Positions 32,346-41,631 of a stretch of DNA of 53,935 bases are shown here, piece after piece (position 1 is the stretch's first letter; the number at the start of each line of letters is the position of its first letter). The position numbers were made by a program, and so were the translations under genes. The DNA is from Nitrosarchaeum sp. (GTDB lineage: Archaea; Thermoproteota; Nitrososphaeria; Nitrososphaerales; Nitrosopumilaceae), in contig JAHFUX010000007.1 in NCBI GenBank assembly GCA_023264875.1, positions 1 to 53,935 on the forward strand, in the 5' to 3' direction. Under the pieces are notes generated by a model, which worked only from the letters and a program-made list of their open reading frames with translations, did not search any database and was not told the origin of the DNA.

Positions 32346-33779
32346 TTACTCACCTTTCATCTCCATACGGGTTTTAAACTCTGGCGTAATTCCCAATGAA
32401 TCATAATTTCCAGACGAACAAGTAAAACACATTGAATCTTTTGGAATCCCTACAGCAGCTGCAAGGTTTTCAGCATCATTGTAACCCAGAAAGTCAGCCC
32501 CAATACTCTTTCTGACCATTTCAGTTAGTTCCTCATCAGTCATATCCTTTCCGTTTGAAAATGTTGCAAGTTCTTCTTGAGATGGAAAATCAATTCCAGC
32601 ATAACACGGAAATTTGATTGGCGGGTATGTGATAACCATGCTGATTTTTTTTGCACCAGCTCTTCGTAGTGCTTGGATGATTGCTTTAGAACTAGTACCA
32701 CGAACTAGACTATCGTCAATTACAACAACATGCTTGCCTTCAATGATTTCTCGAATGGGGATAATCCAGCGATTAATTTCAATTCGATCACTTTGATGTG
32801 GTTCGATAAAACTACGTAGTGGTCCTTTCTTGCTATATCTATCTTTGAGTAGTCCTTCATCAAATGTAAGACCCAATTCTTGGGCATACCCCAGTGCTGC
32901 AGGTCTTGCAGAATCAGGAACAGGTATTACAAGGTCGGCATCTTTAATTGGGAATTTTCTTGCCAAAAATTGCCCAATTCTTTTTCTTGAGATGTAAATG
33001 TTAGCACCTTCCATATTACTAGAAGGATGTGCAAAATAAGTAAATTCAAAAGAACAATGAGCGCGTGACATATCATCAGAGAATCTTTCAGTTTCCAATC
33101 CATTTTTACTGAGTTTGATCAGCTCACCGGGTTTGACATCTCTTTGAAGGGTTGCACCTACTGCAGAAACTGCAGATGATTCAGATGCAACAATGTATGT
33201 ATCGTCAGATTCTTTGTAACCCAAAACCATAGGCCTGAATCCTTTAGGATCCCTTGCAGCATACACAGAATTATCATCAGAGATAAACGTAAAACAATAA
33301 GAGCCAACCATTTCGTTTTTCAAAATTGCAAGGGCTTTTCCCATTTGACCATTTTCAGAAATCAATGACACTAGTCTCTGTGCTGCAACTAATGTATCAC
33401 TTGCATTTTGAGGGGTAAATGAGCATCCTCCAACTAAATTAGACAGTTCTTGGACATTTGCGATAGTTCCGTTATGAGCAATACAAAGGTCTTTGACTTT
33501 GAGGGGCTGAGCATTTTCAAGTGTACTTCTTCCCATAGTAGAATATCGAACATGGCCAATTACTGATGGCGAAGAATAATCTTCGCAAATTTTCTTAAAT
33601 TCTGAGGAAGCGCCAGATACAAGACCTAGTCTTTTTAATGGCTCTTTGTTGGGAATTGCAATTCCCCATGCTTCTTGTCCTCTGTGTTGTAATGCCCTAA
33701 GTGCATCAATTGCCATAGGAACAACATTAGTTCCACTAAGACTAAAAATTCCAACCACACCACAATTTTCTTTAACCAT
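32346..33779 (-). CDS. purF: Amidophosphoribosyltransferase
   Basis: Commits PRPP to purine synthesis by transferring glutamine amide nitrogen. The N-terminal nucleophile domain begins after a short propeptide with Cys6 (NCGVVGIFSLSG). RALQHRGQEAWGIA follows, and the PRPP-binding motif VVIDDSLVRGTSS lies in the phosphoribosyltransferase domain. 477 aa is normal. It overlaps purL by 8 bases and is followed at once by the RAM-domain gene. Confidence 0.96.
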   Translation of the reverse strand: MVKENCGVVGIFSLSGTNVVPMAIDALRALQHRGQEAWGIAIPNKEPLKRLGLVSGASSEFKKICEDYSSPSVIGHVRYSTMGRSTLENAQPLKVKDLCIAHNGTIANVQELSNLVGGCSFTPQNASDTLVAAQRLVSLISENGQMGKALAILKNEMVGSYCFTFISDDNSVYAARDPKGFRPMVLGYKESDDTYIVASESSAVSAVGATLQRDVKPGELIKLSKNGLETERFSDDMSRAHCSFEFTYFAHPSSNMEGANIYISRKRIGQFLARKFPIKDADLVIPVPDSARPAALGYAQELGLTFDEGLLKDRYSKKGPLRSFIEPHQSDRIEINRWIIPIREIIEGKHVVVIDDSLVRGTSSKAIIQALRRAGAKKISMVITYPPIKFPCYAGIDFPSQEELATFSNGKDMTDEELTEMVRKSIGADFLGYNDAENLAAAVGIPKDSMCFTCSSGNYDSLGITPEFKTRMEMKGE

Positions 33780-35937
33780 GCACTACCAACTCCCTTAACG
33801 AATTAGACCAAGTTTTTTGTGCCTTATCAACTCTTAGATCTATGACCTGTTTGTTTTCTTTATTAAATCGAATATTCTCACCGCCAAATTCTCCAATCAT
33901 TTTGTATGAAGCTTTGCTTGTTTTGAGAATATCTTCAAGTTTTTTGAGGTTTTTCTTTTCTAAAACCAAAAGATATCTAGAATGACTTTCAGAAAACAAG
34001 ATTCTATCAACATCCAATTTTGGACCAGGCACTTTCTCTAATGAGACAGCACACCCTATTTGATGGGTCATACAGATCTCTGAGACAGCTACTGCTAGAC
34101 CACCTTTAGAGCAGTCATGTACTGTTTTGAGAAGATCTTTTCTGATCAAATCTAAAACTATATTCATATTAGTTTTAGATTCCTGGAAATTAACAACAGG
34201 ACATTTTCCTCCAACAAACTTGTGAATGTATTCAAAGTATTCAGAACCGCCCATTTCATTTTTAGTATCACCAATAATTACAAGACAATCTCCAGTAGTA
34301 ATTTTCTGAGAATATAGAGGAGTTTTATCAATCAAACCCAAGATTCCAATTATAGGGGTAGGCTTAATCGGACCAGATGGTGTTTCATTGTACAAACTGA
34401 CCTTTCCACCAATACATGGAATTTCAAAGTATTTTGCAAAGTCAGTGAGACCTTTTAGCGATTCCAAAAATGTCCAAAAGATTTCAGGATTTTCTGGATT
34501 TCCAAATTGTAAATGATCAAGCATGCCAATTGGTTTTGCACCAGTACAAACAACATTTCTGCATGCCTCCTCAAAGCATCCTATTGCTCCTTCCCTTGGA
34601 TTGACATAGCAGTGTTTTGGATTACCATCTATTTTTGCTGCCAAAAATTTACCGTTATCAAGTCTAAGAACGGATGAATCCATGCCAGGTTTGACTACGG
34701 TTCGAATACCGACCTCATGATCATATTGTCCATATACCCAAATTTTGCTTGCAATGTTTGGCGATGAGATAAACTTCATCATCATTTTGGAATAATCTAA
34801 AATTGGTTTGAGTTTCTTTTCCTTTTCTATGTTTTCTAAATATGCAGGCTTTTTGGAAGGTCTATCTAAAAGAGTAGCATTTGCAACAACATCAGTTGGA
34901 AGATTAGCACATGTCTTTTTGCCTTTTTTCACATGCATCATATTATTTGAAGTCACATGACCAATAACAGAACACGTAATGCGAAATTTTTTGCAGATTT
35001 CCTGTAGTTTTTTTAGTTTGGCATTGTCAGTTACTATTAACATTCTTTCTTGAGATTCAGACACCATAATTTCATCAGGATTCATATCAGATTCACGAGT
35101 GTGAACTTTATCTACATCCATTTCGATTCCAATGGATAACGCATCTGCGGTTTCAGACACAGCACAAGATAGTCCTCCACCACCAAGATCTTTCATTGCA
35201 TGAATGAGATTCTGATTTCGAGCTTCAAGTATTGCCTCTATGATTAATTTTTCAATAAAGGGATCTGGAATTTGGACTGCAGATCTATTCTCAGATTCTA
35301 AAGAGTCCGAAGCAAATTGCGAGCCGCCAATTCCATCTCTTCCTGTAGAGCCTCCAAGCAATACTACAAGATCACCTTTTTTAGCATAGTTTTTGATCAG
35401 ATTCTTTTTCTTTCCAAATCCAATAGCTGCAACATCAACTAGTGCATAATTAGAATAGCATTCATCAAATTCAACTTCGCCACCAATGGTAGGAATTCCC
35501 AAGCAGTTTCCATAATCTGCAATTCCAGTAACTGCATTTTTGAAAAGCCATCTTGCTTGTAGATCTTTTTCAATATCTCCAAATCTCAAACCATCAAAAA
35601 TGGCAATAGGTCTTGTTCCTGCTGAAAGAATATCGCGAATAACTCCACCAACACCAGTTGCAGCCCCACCATATGGCTCAACAGCTGATGGGTGATTATG
35701 ACTTTCAATATGAGCAGTTATGACATAGCCATCGCCAACATCTAAAACTCCGGAATCGTATCCTTTTTCAGATATAACCAATGGTCCTTTCATGGGCAAC
35801 ATTTTGAGATGTTTCTTTGATGATTTGTATGAGCAATGTTCAGACCATTCAGCAGCTACAATTTGTAATTCAGTAGATGTGGGTTTTCTTCCGATTTTAG
35901 ATGTAAGATCATCTAGTTCCTGTGGTTCTAAACTCAA
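33772..35937 (-). CDS. purL: Phosphoribosylformylglycinamidine synthase subunit II
   Basis: The ATPase/FGAM-synthase subunit of the three-part archaeal/Gram-positive PurSQL complex (721 aa, the small PurL). Marks: EWSEHCSYKSSKKHL near the start, ESHNHPSAVEPYGGAATGVGGVIRD, GDLVVLLGGSTGRDGIGGSQFAS and DLGGGGLSCAVSE. TTG start inside the purQ stop (4-base overlap), then purF overlaps its end by 8 bases. Confidence 0.96.
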   Translation of the reverse strand: MSLEPQELDDLTSKIGRKPTSTELQIVAAEWSEHCSYKSSKKHLKMLPMKGPLVISEKGYDSGVLDVGDGYVITAHIESHNHPSAVEPYGGAATGVGGVIRDILSAGTRPIAIFDGLRFGDIEKDLQARWLFKNAVTGIADYGNCLGIPTIGGEVEFDECYSNYALVDVAAIGFGKKKNLIKNYAKKGDLVVLLGGSTGRDGIGGSQFASDSLESENRSAVQIPDPFIEKLIIEAILEARNQNLIHAMKDLGGGGLSCAVSETADALSIGIEMDVDKVHTRESDMNPDEIMVSESQERMLIVTDNAKLKKLQEICKKFRITCSVIGHVTSNNMMHVKKGKKTCANLPTDVVANATLLDRPSKKPAYLENIEKEKKLKPILDYSKMMMKFISSPNIASKIWVYGQYDHEVGIRTVVKPGMDSSVLRLDNGKFLAAKIDGNPKHCYVNPREGAIGCFEEACRNVVCTGAKPIGMLDHLQFGNPENPEIFWTFLESLKGLTDFAKYFEIPCIGGKVSLYNETPSGPIKPTPIIGILGLIDKTPLYSQKITTGDCLVIIGDTKNEMGGSEYFEYIHKFVGGKCPVVNFQESKTNMNIVLDLIRKDLLKTVHDCSKGGLAVAVSEICMTHQIGCAVSLEKVPGPKLDVDRILFSESHSRYLLVLEKKNLKKLEDILKTSKASYKMIGEFGGENIRFNKENKQVIDLRVDKAQKTWSNSLRELVVHG

Positions 35938-36614
35938 TTTTTAACACCAATTGTAGTTAGTAGTGATTCAAAAATAAGAGAAGACGGCTTATTGTCAATT
36001 GGATTAATTTCAGATTCAGCTGCTCTTTCTGGATGAGGCATCATACCAACAACATTGCCATCCTCATTACAAACTCCAGCTATTCTATCCGAGGAGCCGT
36101 TTACTACTTCACTGTACCTAAACACAATTTGATTTTTTTTCTTTAATTTTTTAAGTGTCTCATCATCGACATAATATCTTCCCTCGCCATTGGCAATTGG
36201 AATTGGAATTTTTTGATGTAGTTTTAATTTATTTGTAAAAGGAGTCTTGTTATTTTCAACTATTAGACTAGTCCACTTGCACATAAAATTAAGCGATGTA
36301 TTTTTGAGCAATGCACCAGGTAGTAAGCCAGCCTCTACAAGAATTTGAAATCCATTGCATACACCTAAAATTGGAATTCCTTTTTCTGCCATTTTTTTGA
36401 CATCTTTAATTATTGGACTATGAGCTGCAATTGCCCCTGACCTCAATCTGTCACCATAAGAAAACCCGCCTGGAAGGATTACAGCATCAATGTTTTTTGG
36501 TAATCCTTTATCATGCCAAAAATATTCAGCATCAAGTTTGAAAACATCGGTCAAGACATGATACATATCTCGATCACAATTACTACCTGGAAAAACTATT
36601 ACACCTATCTTCAC
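35934..36614 (-). CDS. purQ: Phosphoribosylformylglycinamidine synthase subunit I (glutaminase)
   Basis: Class-I glutamine amidotransferase that supplies ammonia to PurL. Marks: VIVFPGSNCDRD at the start, the nucleophile Cys in ILGVCNGFQIL and the His-Glu pair in MMPHPERA near the C-terminus. 226 aa, GTG start. It overlaps purL by four bases. The gap of 163 bp to purS is non-coding apart from a 17-codon frame. Confidence 0.96.
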   Translation of the reverse strand: MKIGVIVFPGSNCDRDMYHVLTDVFKLDAEYFWHDKGLPKNIDAVILPGGFSYGDRLRSGAIAAHSPIIKDVKKMAEKGIPILGVCNGFQILVEAGLLPGALLKNTSLNFMCKWTSLIVENNKTPFTNKLKLHQKIPIPIANGEGRYYVDDETLKKLKKKNQIVFRYSEVVNGSSDRIAGVCNEDGNVVGMMPHPERAAESEINPIDNKPSSLIFESLLTTIGVKN

Positions 36615-36777
36615 AATTAGTTTTATCTGCAGCGATATTTAATTTGAATCTAGTCAAAAATACCGAAATGAAGAATATTTGATCGCTTGTCACTAAACAG
36701 ATGGAATAAAATCAGGATCTGGGGATGCATTAGTAAACTTACGCATGAATTGAACAATTTAGTAGATAAAATATCAA

Positions 36778-37038
36778 CTAAGCAGCAAACACATCAATTG
36801 TGATTTTGCTTACCATGGGATTGTAAATACGTAATTCATCACAGATTTCTTGAACTCTAGTTTGTGCAGATTTTTTATCTTTTTCTTTGATTGTAAATTT
36901 TAGCATTTTTGCAGTTTTGATTTTAGATATTGCAGAATGTGTACCTTTCAATACAAGATCATTTAGAATTGTTTCACCTTCAGGATCACTGATTCCAGGT
37001 TTATTTTCAATGGTAACATGAACATTAAAAGTAGCCAT
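36778..37038 (-). CDS. purS: Phosphoribosylformylglycinamidine synthase subunit PurS
   Basis: The small bridging subunit of the PurSQL complex (86 aa): FNVHVTIENKPGISDPEGETILNDLVLKGTHSAISKIKTAKMLKFTIKEKDKKSAQTRVQEICDELRIYNPMV. It helps ammonia channelling between PurQ and PurL. It is the first gene of the minus-strand purine block. Confidence 0.92.
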   Translation of the reverse strand: MATFNVHVTIENKPGISDPEGETILNDLVLKGTHSAISKIKTAKMLKFTIKEKDKKSAQTRVQEICDELRIYNPMVSKITIDVFAA

Positions 37039-37161
37039 TAATAATTTGCAAAATTAAAAAGAGGTTAATCTATCTTCCTACTAGGTTTATGCTTTGATAT
37101 ACAAATTCAGAAAGATTAACTAAAAATATTTAGAAATTCTTTTATTTTAAAAATAAAAAAA

Positions 37162-37941
37162 CTAGTTGCTTCCTATTAGGAAGACAACGTTGGCACTGGT
37201 ACTCACATCTTGATCAGATGAGAATATCGGTGTTTGAACAGATGATTTCTCCATTGCACCATAAGCCATGTCATACATTGGCGTTGGATATGGCATTGAA
37301 AATTCAGATAAGGATATTTCCTTTACTCCAATTATTTTATAATTGAGTGGGGATAGTGCCTTTCCTGCTTTTGACTGTGCATTTAGAACTGCTTTTTCTA
37401 AAAGGTCATCTTTAAGTTTAGAATAAACTTCTGGAGATAGTGAAAAAAATACACTATCAACTCTGTTTACTCCTGCACTTACTGCACTATCAATGATTGA
37501 AGCTACACTGTCAAGTTTCTCAGTTTTTACATTGATGATATTGCTTACTCTATATCCAACAAGTTCTTGTGTATATTTACCAGTTACAGGTTCCTGATAG
37601 TTATCATATACAGGATAGATGTTAAACTGGGATGTACTGATTTCTGAATCAGTAATTCCAACTTGTTTTATAGAGTCTATCACTTTACTCATCAATTCAG
37701 AGTTTGCAGTTAGCGCATCTTTAGCAGTTTTCTCTTGAATTTCAACACCAAAACTAATGTTTACAAGATCAGGCTCTACACTTGAAACTGCAGTACCTGT
37801 AACAGATATCACTTTTTCCCGGGATGGGAATGGAGTGACTTCTTGTGCAGTTGCATTTGGTGTTGCCGAAATTGCGCCCATAGTCACAGAGACTACCAGC
37901 ACAGCAATCATTGCTGTTATGATTGGTTTTGAATGTTTCAT
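37162..37941 (-). CDS. Secreted SIMPL-domain (DUF541) protein
   Basis: A signal peptide (residues 1-30: basic start, hydrophobic AMIAVLVVSVTMGAI, then ATPNATA) is followed by the SIMPL domain with VISVTGTAVSSVEPDLVNISFGVEIQEKTAKDAL, and VEYSV-type repeats up to the end. SIMPL proteins are periplasmic or cell-surface and of uncertain role. ATG at 37941 is chosen over the TTG at 37950. It is divergent from a membrane-tethered HTH gene across 91 bp that hold a palindrome. Confidence 0.82.
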   Translation of the reverse strand: MKHSKPIITAMIAVLVVSVTMGAISATPNATAQEVTPFPSREKVISVTGTAVSSVEPDLVNISFGVEIQEKTAKDALTANSELMSKVIDSIKQVGITDSEISTSQFNIYPVYDNYQEPVTGKYTQELVGYRVSNIINVKTEKLDSVASIIDSAVSAGVNRVDSVFFSLSPEVYSKLKDDLLEKAVLNAQSKAGKALSPLNYKIIGVKEISLSEFSMPYPTPMYDMAYGAMEKSSVQTPIFSSDQDVSTSANVVFLIGSN

Positions 37942-37971
37942 AATATACAATATTAATTTTTGTAGATAAGG

Positions 37972-38019
37972 TTTGATTAAATTTCATTTTAACAACAAGT
38001 CTTAATAAGACACATCAAA
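37972..38019. promoter_or_regulatory. Nested inverted repeats in the SIMPL/HTH divergent promoter
   Basis: Outer arms TTTGAT (37972-37977) and ATCAAA (38014-38019) enclose a perfect 13-nt palindrome GTCTTAATAAGAC (37999-38011). The palindrome ends 21 nt before the HTH gene start at 38033. The location between divergent genes, one of which encodes a winged-helix protein, fits an operator controlling both. Confidence 0.5.
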
Positions 38020-38032
38020 TTTTATTGGTTCA

Positions 38033-38749
38033 ATGAAAGATGTTGTGGAAGATGATGCAGTAGGAATTTCAGACAGAGTTGAAATTATATCAACCGAAGA
38101 TCAAAAGATGAAGGCAATAGGAGAAATACTAAGTTCCGATTCAAGTAGGGCAATTTTAAAACTTTTATTTAATGACTCATTGACGGCAAATCAAATATCA
38201 CAAAAAACAGAAATTTCATTGCCATTGGTAATTTATCATTTAAAAAAGATGCAAGAATCAGGAGTAGTAAAAATCACAAGTGTTGGGAAAAATACAAAAT
38301 CCCATAACATGAAGTTTTACACTGTAGACAAGCTTGCAATAGTAATAATACCAGCACAGATGTCAGAGCCTGCAAAGAAGAGCAAGTCTCTTTTTAATTC
38401 ATTTACAAGAATTCACAGATTGGCTACACTTGGAGGAGTGTCCATAGCTGCATGGTTTTCATCACAGATTATCCAAAAAGGAGCAGAGTCCAGTACAAAC
38501 ATGGAAGAACAAACCCCAATGATGAGTTCCACACCTTCAGAAGCACCAGAGATGGCACTCAAATCAATGCCCATGCAAGACACAGGCAATACCATAGCTG
38601 CATCCACACTTACAGTACAAACCGTAGACCCATTAGTTCAACTATTATGGTCTGCAATAGCAGTGCTAACAGTAATAGTTACAGGTCTTGTTATTGAAGT
38701 AATAATTTCTAAAAAATATAGTTCCAAATCAATCAATCGCATTTCTTGA
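38033..38749 (+). CDS. Winged-helix regulator with C-terminal membrane anchor
   Basis: Residues 25-105 form an ArsR-type winged helix (GEILSSDSSRAILKLLFNDSLTANQISQKTEISLPLVIYHLKKMQESGVVKI). A middle linker is rich in Ser/Pro/Met, and residues about 205-227 (LLWSAIAVLTVIVTGLVIEVII) are a membrane helix near the C-terminus; another weak hydrophobic segment lies near 135-150. This suggests a membrane-tethered transcription regulator that may sense extracytoplasmic conditions. It is divergent from the SIMPL gene. Confidence 0.8.
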   Translation: MKDVVEDDAVGISDRVEIISTEDQKMKAIGEILSSDSSRAILKLLFNDSLTANQISQKTEISLPLVIYHLKKMQESGVVKITSVGKNTKSHNMKFYTVDKLAIVIIPAQMSEPAKKSKSLFNSFTRIHRLATLGGVSIAAWFSSQIIQKGAESSTNMEEQTPMMSSTPSEAPEMALKSMPMQDTGNTIAASTLTVQTVDPLVQLLWSAIAVLTVIVTGLVIEVIISKKYSSKSINRIS

Positions 38750-38831
38750 AATTATATCAAGGCAAAATTGAAGCCACTATTTCATTGGGAGACATTGGAA
38801 TTTATATCAGATTACTGGAGAATATGACATA

Positions 38832-39296
38832 TTGTCAAGATCAAGATATTGGAAGATTACTGCAGATGAAATGCAAAATTTTGTCTATAATGAAGAAAAA
38901 TTACTAAATTGGGAAATTAAATGCATTAGAGAGCCAGACGTAGAAGCAATTTTCATTGGTATCTTCATGTATAGAAATGGCACACCATATGACTATGAAT
39001 CAATCAAAGGAATTACATATTATTACAACAATATACCAAGAAATGAATTACCTTCTATCACAAGCTTCCTTCAAGAGAGATTTGGTGGAAAAGAGATGGC
39101 AAAAGGGGAGAGAATATTTCTCAAAGATTCAAAAGAAATCTATTCCAGCAAAGACATTGCATCATTAGCAAAAAGTATGGAACAGAAATTTAAGACAAAA
39201 GCAATTATCTCCTTAGAATTCCATGATTTGAGTACGGAAGAACTCAAAAATGCGGGATTGCCAGAAGCAAAACTACTTCCAATTCCAGGCAAATAG
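38832..39296 (+). CDS. Conserved hypothetical protein (154 aa)
   Basis: Not recognised. A soluble protein with alternating strands and helices: NWEIKCIREPDVEAIFIGIFMYRNGTPYDYESIKGI near the middle and a C-terminal FKTKAIISLEFHDLSTEELKNAGLPEAKLLPIPGK. No Cys pairs, P-loop or membrane segment. TTG start, no clear ribosome-binding site. It lies just upstream of tatC and may share its transcript. Confidence 0.65.
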   Translation: MSRSRYWKITADEMQNFVYNEEKLLNWEIKCIREPDVEAIFIGIFMYRNGTPYDYESIKGITYYYNNIPRNELPSITSFLQERFGGKEMAKGERIFLKDSKEIYSSKDIASLAKSMEQKFKTKAIISLEFHDLSTEELKNAGLPEAKLLPIPGK

Positions 39297-39325
39297 ATAA
39301 AACAGTTTAAGATAGATGAATTTGG

Positions 39326-40126
39326 ATGTCATCAATTGAAGGTATCAATCAACATCTAGAAGAATTAAGAAAGAGAATTATGCGAATCATCATAGTAATA
39401 GGAGTAATTTTTGCATTTATAATTTCATGTCATTTATACCCAGTTGATATTGCAGGATTTCATCTATACTATCCTGCACTAGATCCAATCAATAATGTTG
39501 CTGCACAGATTACAAATCATATGAAAAATAATTTAGTTCCAGAAGGAGTTCAACTAATACAAACACAACCAGGACAAGCACTCTTTGCCCAAATTTATGT
39601 TGGAGCACTTGTAGCGATAGTAGTTGGAATGCCCGTAATAATCAAAGAGTCAGTAGGATTCATAAAACCAGCATTAAAAGAACATGAAATCAAAGTTACA
39701 CGTAGCATTGCACTTCCTGCATTAGCATTATTCATAACAGGCTGTGTCTTTGCATATTTTTTAATAATTCCATACATGTTAGAATTTCTTTACATGTATG
39801 GAGATGCATCTGGATTAATCACATTTCTTAACATAATGGATTTCATCACATTTGTTTTACAATATTTACTTGCATTTGGGATATCATTTCAAATCCCATT
39901 GATAATGTATGCATTATCAATATCAGGAATAGTAGGCGATAAATTTTGGAGAAAAAACATAAGATATGCAATATTAGCAATTGTAATCTTTGGTGCAATA
40001 GTTACTCCAGATGGAAGTGGGATCACCATGTGGTTTATTGCAGTACCTATGATGGCACTTTATCTCGGAGGCATGATAATAATTGAGCATAAAAAACGTA
40101 AAAAAGATTTAAATCTTAAATCATAG
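39326..40126 (+). CDS. tatC: Sec-independent translocase TatC
   Basis: Core receptor of the twin-arginine pathway, with six membrane helices. Family marks: HLEELRKRIMRI at the start, then FI.PAL..HE at about residues 108-118 (FIKPALKEHEIKV) and later helices (ILAIVIFGAIVTPDGSG). At 266 aa it is full length. tatA follows 12 nt later, so the two form an operon. It exports folded, cofactor-bearing proteins. Confidence 0.93.
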   Translation: MSSIEGINQHLEELRKRIMRIIIVIGVIFAFIISCHLYPVDIAGFHLYYPALDPINNVAAQITNHMKNNLVPEGVQLIQTQPGQALFAQIYVGALVAIVVGMPVIIKESVGFIKPALKEHEIKVTRSIALPALALFITGCVFAYFLIIPYMLEFLYMYGDASGLITFLNIMDFITFVLQYLLAFGISFQIPLIMYALSISGIVGDKFWRKNIRYAILAIVIFGAIVTPDGSGITMWFIAVPMMALYLGGMIIIEHKKRKKDLNLKS

Positions 40127-40138
40127 ACTAGAGCTCAG

Positions 40139-40345
40139 ATGACACTACAAAATATCCTACTTGCAATGCCTGGAATAAATGAGATATTGGTAATTGTAGT
40201 ACTAGCAGCAGTAGTTATCTTTGGAGCAAAGAAAATACCAGAACTAGCTAAAACTTTTGGCAAGGCAAAATCAGAGTTTGAGAAAGGCAAGATTGAAGGA
40301 GAAAAAGAGCTCAACGATTTTAAAAATAAAGAAAAAGCAGACTAG
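40139..40345 (+). CDS. tatA: Twin-arginine translocase subunit TatA
   Basis: A 68-aa TatA/E protein: a short membrane helix (INEILVIVVLAAVVIFGAKKIPELAK), the conserved FG..K.PELAK hinge, and an amphipathic, charged tail (KAKSEFEKGKIEGEKELNDFKNKEK). It multimerises with TatC to form the pore. It ends 4 bases into the convergent SRPBCC gene. Confidence 0.92.
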   Translation: MTLQNILLAMPGINEILVIVVLAAVVIFGAKKIPELAKTFGKAKSEFEKGKIEGEKELNDFKNKEKAD

Positions 40346-40767
40346 TTCTCTGCAAGTAAAGCAAATTCATCAATCATTTTAGAATACTCGTTTGGAATTT
40401 TGTCTTTGCCAAAAAAACCTAGTTTCTTTATTCCTTTTAGTTTCCATTCAACTTCCAGAGTTAATCTAGTCCCATTTGGTAGCTGATCATACCGTGTAAT
40501 AATATGAGTGCCTTTTGCATCTCCTCCCACAATAAAGATTTCATGCAAAATCGGTTCATCAACGATATGCTTTGCCATCATGACTAATTCTCTCCCGCCA
40601 ATTCTCAGGTGTTCTTCTACAAGGGAATTATTCCCACGGACTGATATTGTTCTAGTTGATGGATAGTATTGTGGAAGAATTTTTTGAAAATTTTCATAAT
40701 TTGTTGTAAGTTCAAAGACTTTTTTCCTGTCAGCCTTTATGATTTTTTCAAAAATAAATTTGGCCAA
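40342..40767 (-). CDS. SRPBCC/START-like lipid-binding domain protein
   Basis: A 141-aa helix-grip fold protein: FEKIIKADRKKVFELTTNYENFQKILPQYYPSTRTISVRGNNSLVEEHLRI and a C-terminal helix FFGKDKIPNEYSKMIDEFALLAE. Such domains bind hydrophobic ligands, e.g. in polyketide cyclases or CoQ-binding proteins. TTG start directly before the ubiX stop with no spacer, suggesting an operon with ubiX and a role in prenylated or quinone-like metabolism; this is inference. Confidence 0.75.
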   Translation of the reverse strand: MAKFIFEKIIKADRKKVFELTTNYENFQKILPQYYPSTRTISVRGNNSLVEEHLRIGGRELVMMAKHIVDEPILHEIFIVGGDAKGTHIITRYDQLPNGTRLTLEVEWKLKGIKKLGFFGKDKIPNEYSKMIDEFALLAEN

Positions 40768-41331
40768 TTATAATTTAAAAGTGCCCCAACGAGGGTATAA
40801 ACCGTGCTCTAGATCAAATTGGTCCAAACACTTTCCAACACCATGATTTACAATATCATCAATAGTTTTTGGTTTTGTATAAAATTCTGTAACAGGTGGT
40901 AAAATTACAACACCCAATCTTGATAGCTTGAGCATATTTTCAAGATGTATTGCAGAAAGTGGAGTTTCTCTGACCATTAAAATTAGTTTTCTAGATTCTT
41001 TAATTGTGACACCCGCTGCTCTTGCTACAAGAGTATCATCGTATCCATTTGCAATTGCAGATAGTGTTTTCATACTGCACGGCGCAACTATCATACCGTC
41101 AACTTTATGAGTTCCACTAGAAACACTAGATGCCATATTTTTTTCATCAGAAGTGTTTGTTGCAAGAGACTTTACATGATCAAGTTGAAATTCTGTCTCC
41201 ATAGAAATACACTTGATAGCCCACTCAGACATTATCAGATGAGTCTCAACACCTAATTTCTTGAGGACCTCTAACAAACGAATTCCATAGATAGCACCAG
41301 TGCTACCAGTAATACCGACTATTAACTTCAT
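40768..41331 (-). CDS. ubiX: UbiX-family flavin prenyltransferase
   Basis: Makes prenylated FMN, the cofactor of UbiD-type decarboxylases. Marks: LIVGITGSTGAIYGIRLLEVLKKL (flavin-binding), MIVAPCSMKTLSAIANGYDDTLVARAAGVTIKESRKLILMVRETPLSAIHLENMLKLSRLGVVILPPVTEFYTKP. 187 aa, full length. No ubiD homologue is in the window. The SRPBCC gene follows with no spacer. Confidence 0.92.
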   Translation of the reverse strand: MKLIVGITGSTGAIYGIRLLEVLKKLGVETHLIMSEWAIKCISMETEFQLDHVKSLATNTSDEKNMASSVSSGTHKVDGMIVAPCSMKTLSAIANGYDDTLVARAAGVTIKESRKLILMVRETPLSAIHLENMLKLSRLGVVILPPVTEFYTKPKTIDDIVNHGVGKCLDQFDLEHGLYPRWGTFKL

Positions 41332-41391
41332 TATGAGTTATCTAAAACATCATTGGTATTTTATCTATTAGATATCAAGTGTAATTATAAA

Positions 41392-41532
41392 CTAGATATT
41401 TTGGACATTATCATCGTGTGCATCTAATTTGTGTTGCTCTTTTCTTCTTTTGAGCCATAAAGAAATTCCACCTACAGCCATTGCAGATAACAAAATTACC
41501 CCGGCCATCTGTAACTCAAGAGTATACATCAT
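41392..41532 (-). CDS. Single-span membrane microprotein (46 aa)
   Basis: The frame from the ATG at 41532 (a second ATG follows at once) gives MMYTLELQMAGVILLSAMAV, a single membrane helix continuing to about residue 26, then a basic turn (WLKRRKEQHK) and an acidic tail (LDAHDDNVQNI). The positive-inside pattern supports a real small protein with its C-terminus in the cytoplasm. It is 60 nt upstream of ubiX on the same strand. Function unknown. Confidence 0.6.
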   Translation of the reverse strand: MMYTLELQMAGVILLSAMAVGGISLWLKRRKEQHKLDAHDDNVQNI

Positions 41533-41631
41533 ACAATTACCTACAAGTCTTTTTAGAAAAATCTTGTGATCAGAGAATCGAGCCAGATAATTGAAAATTA
41601 GCTATATTAGTTCCTGTATTGTAGCCAATAT

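Noticed and set aside
36693-36746. 17-codon minus-strand frame between purS and purQ
   Set aside because: Too short and without motif or ribosome-binding site; kept only as a possible leader peptide.
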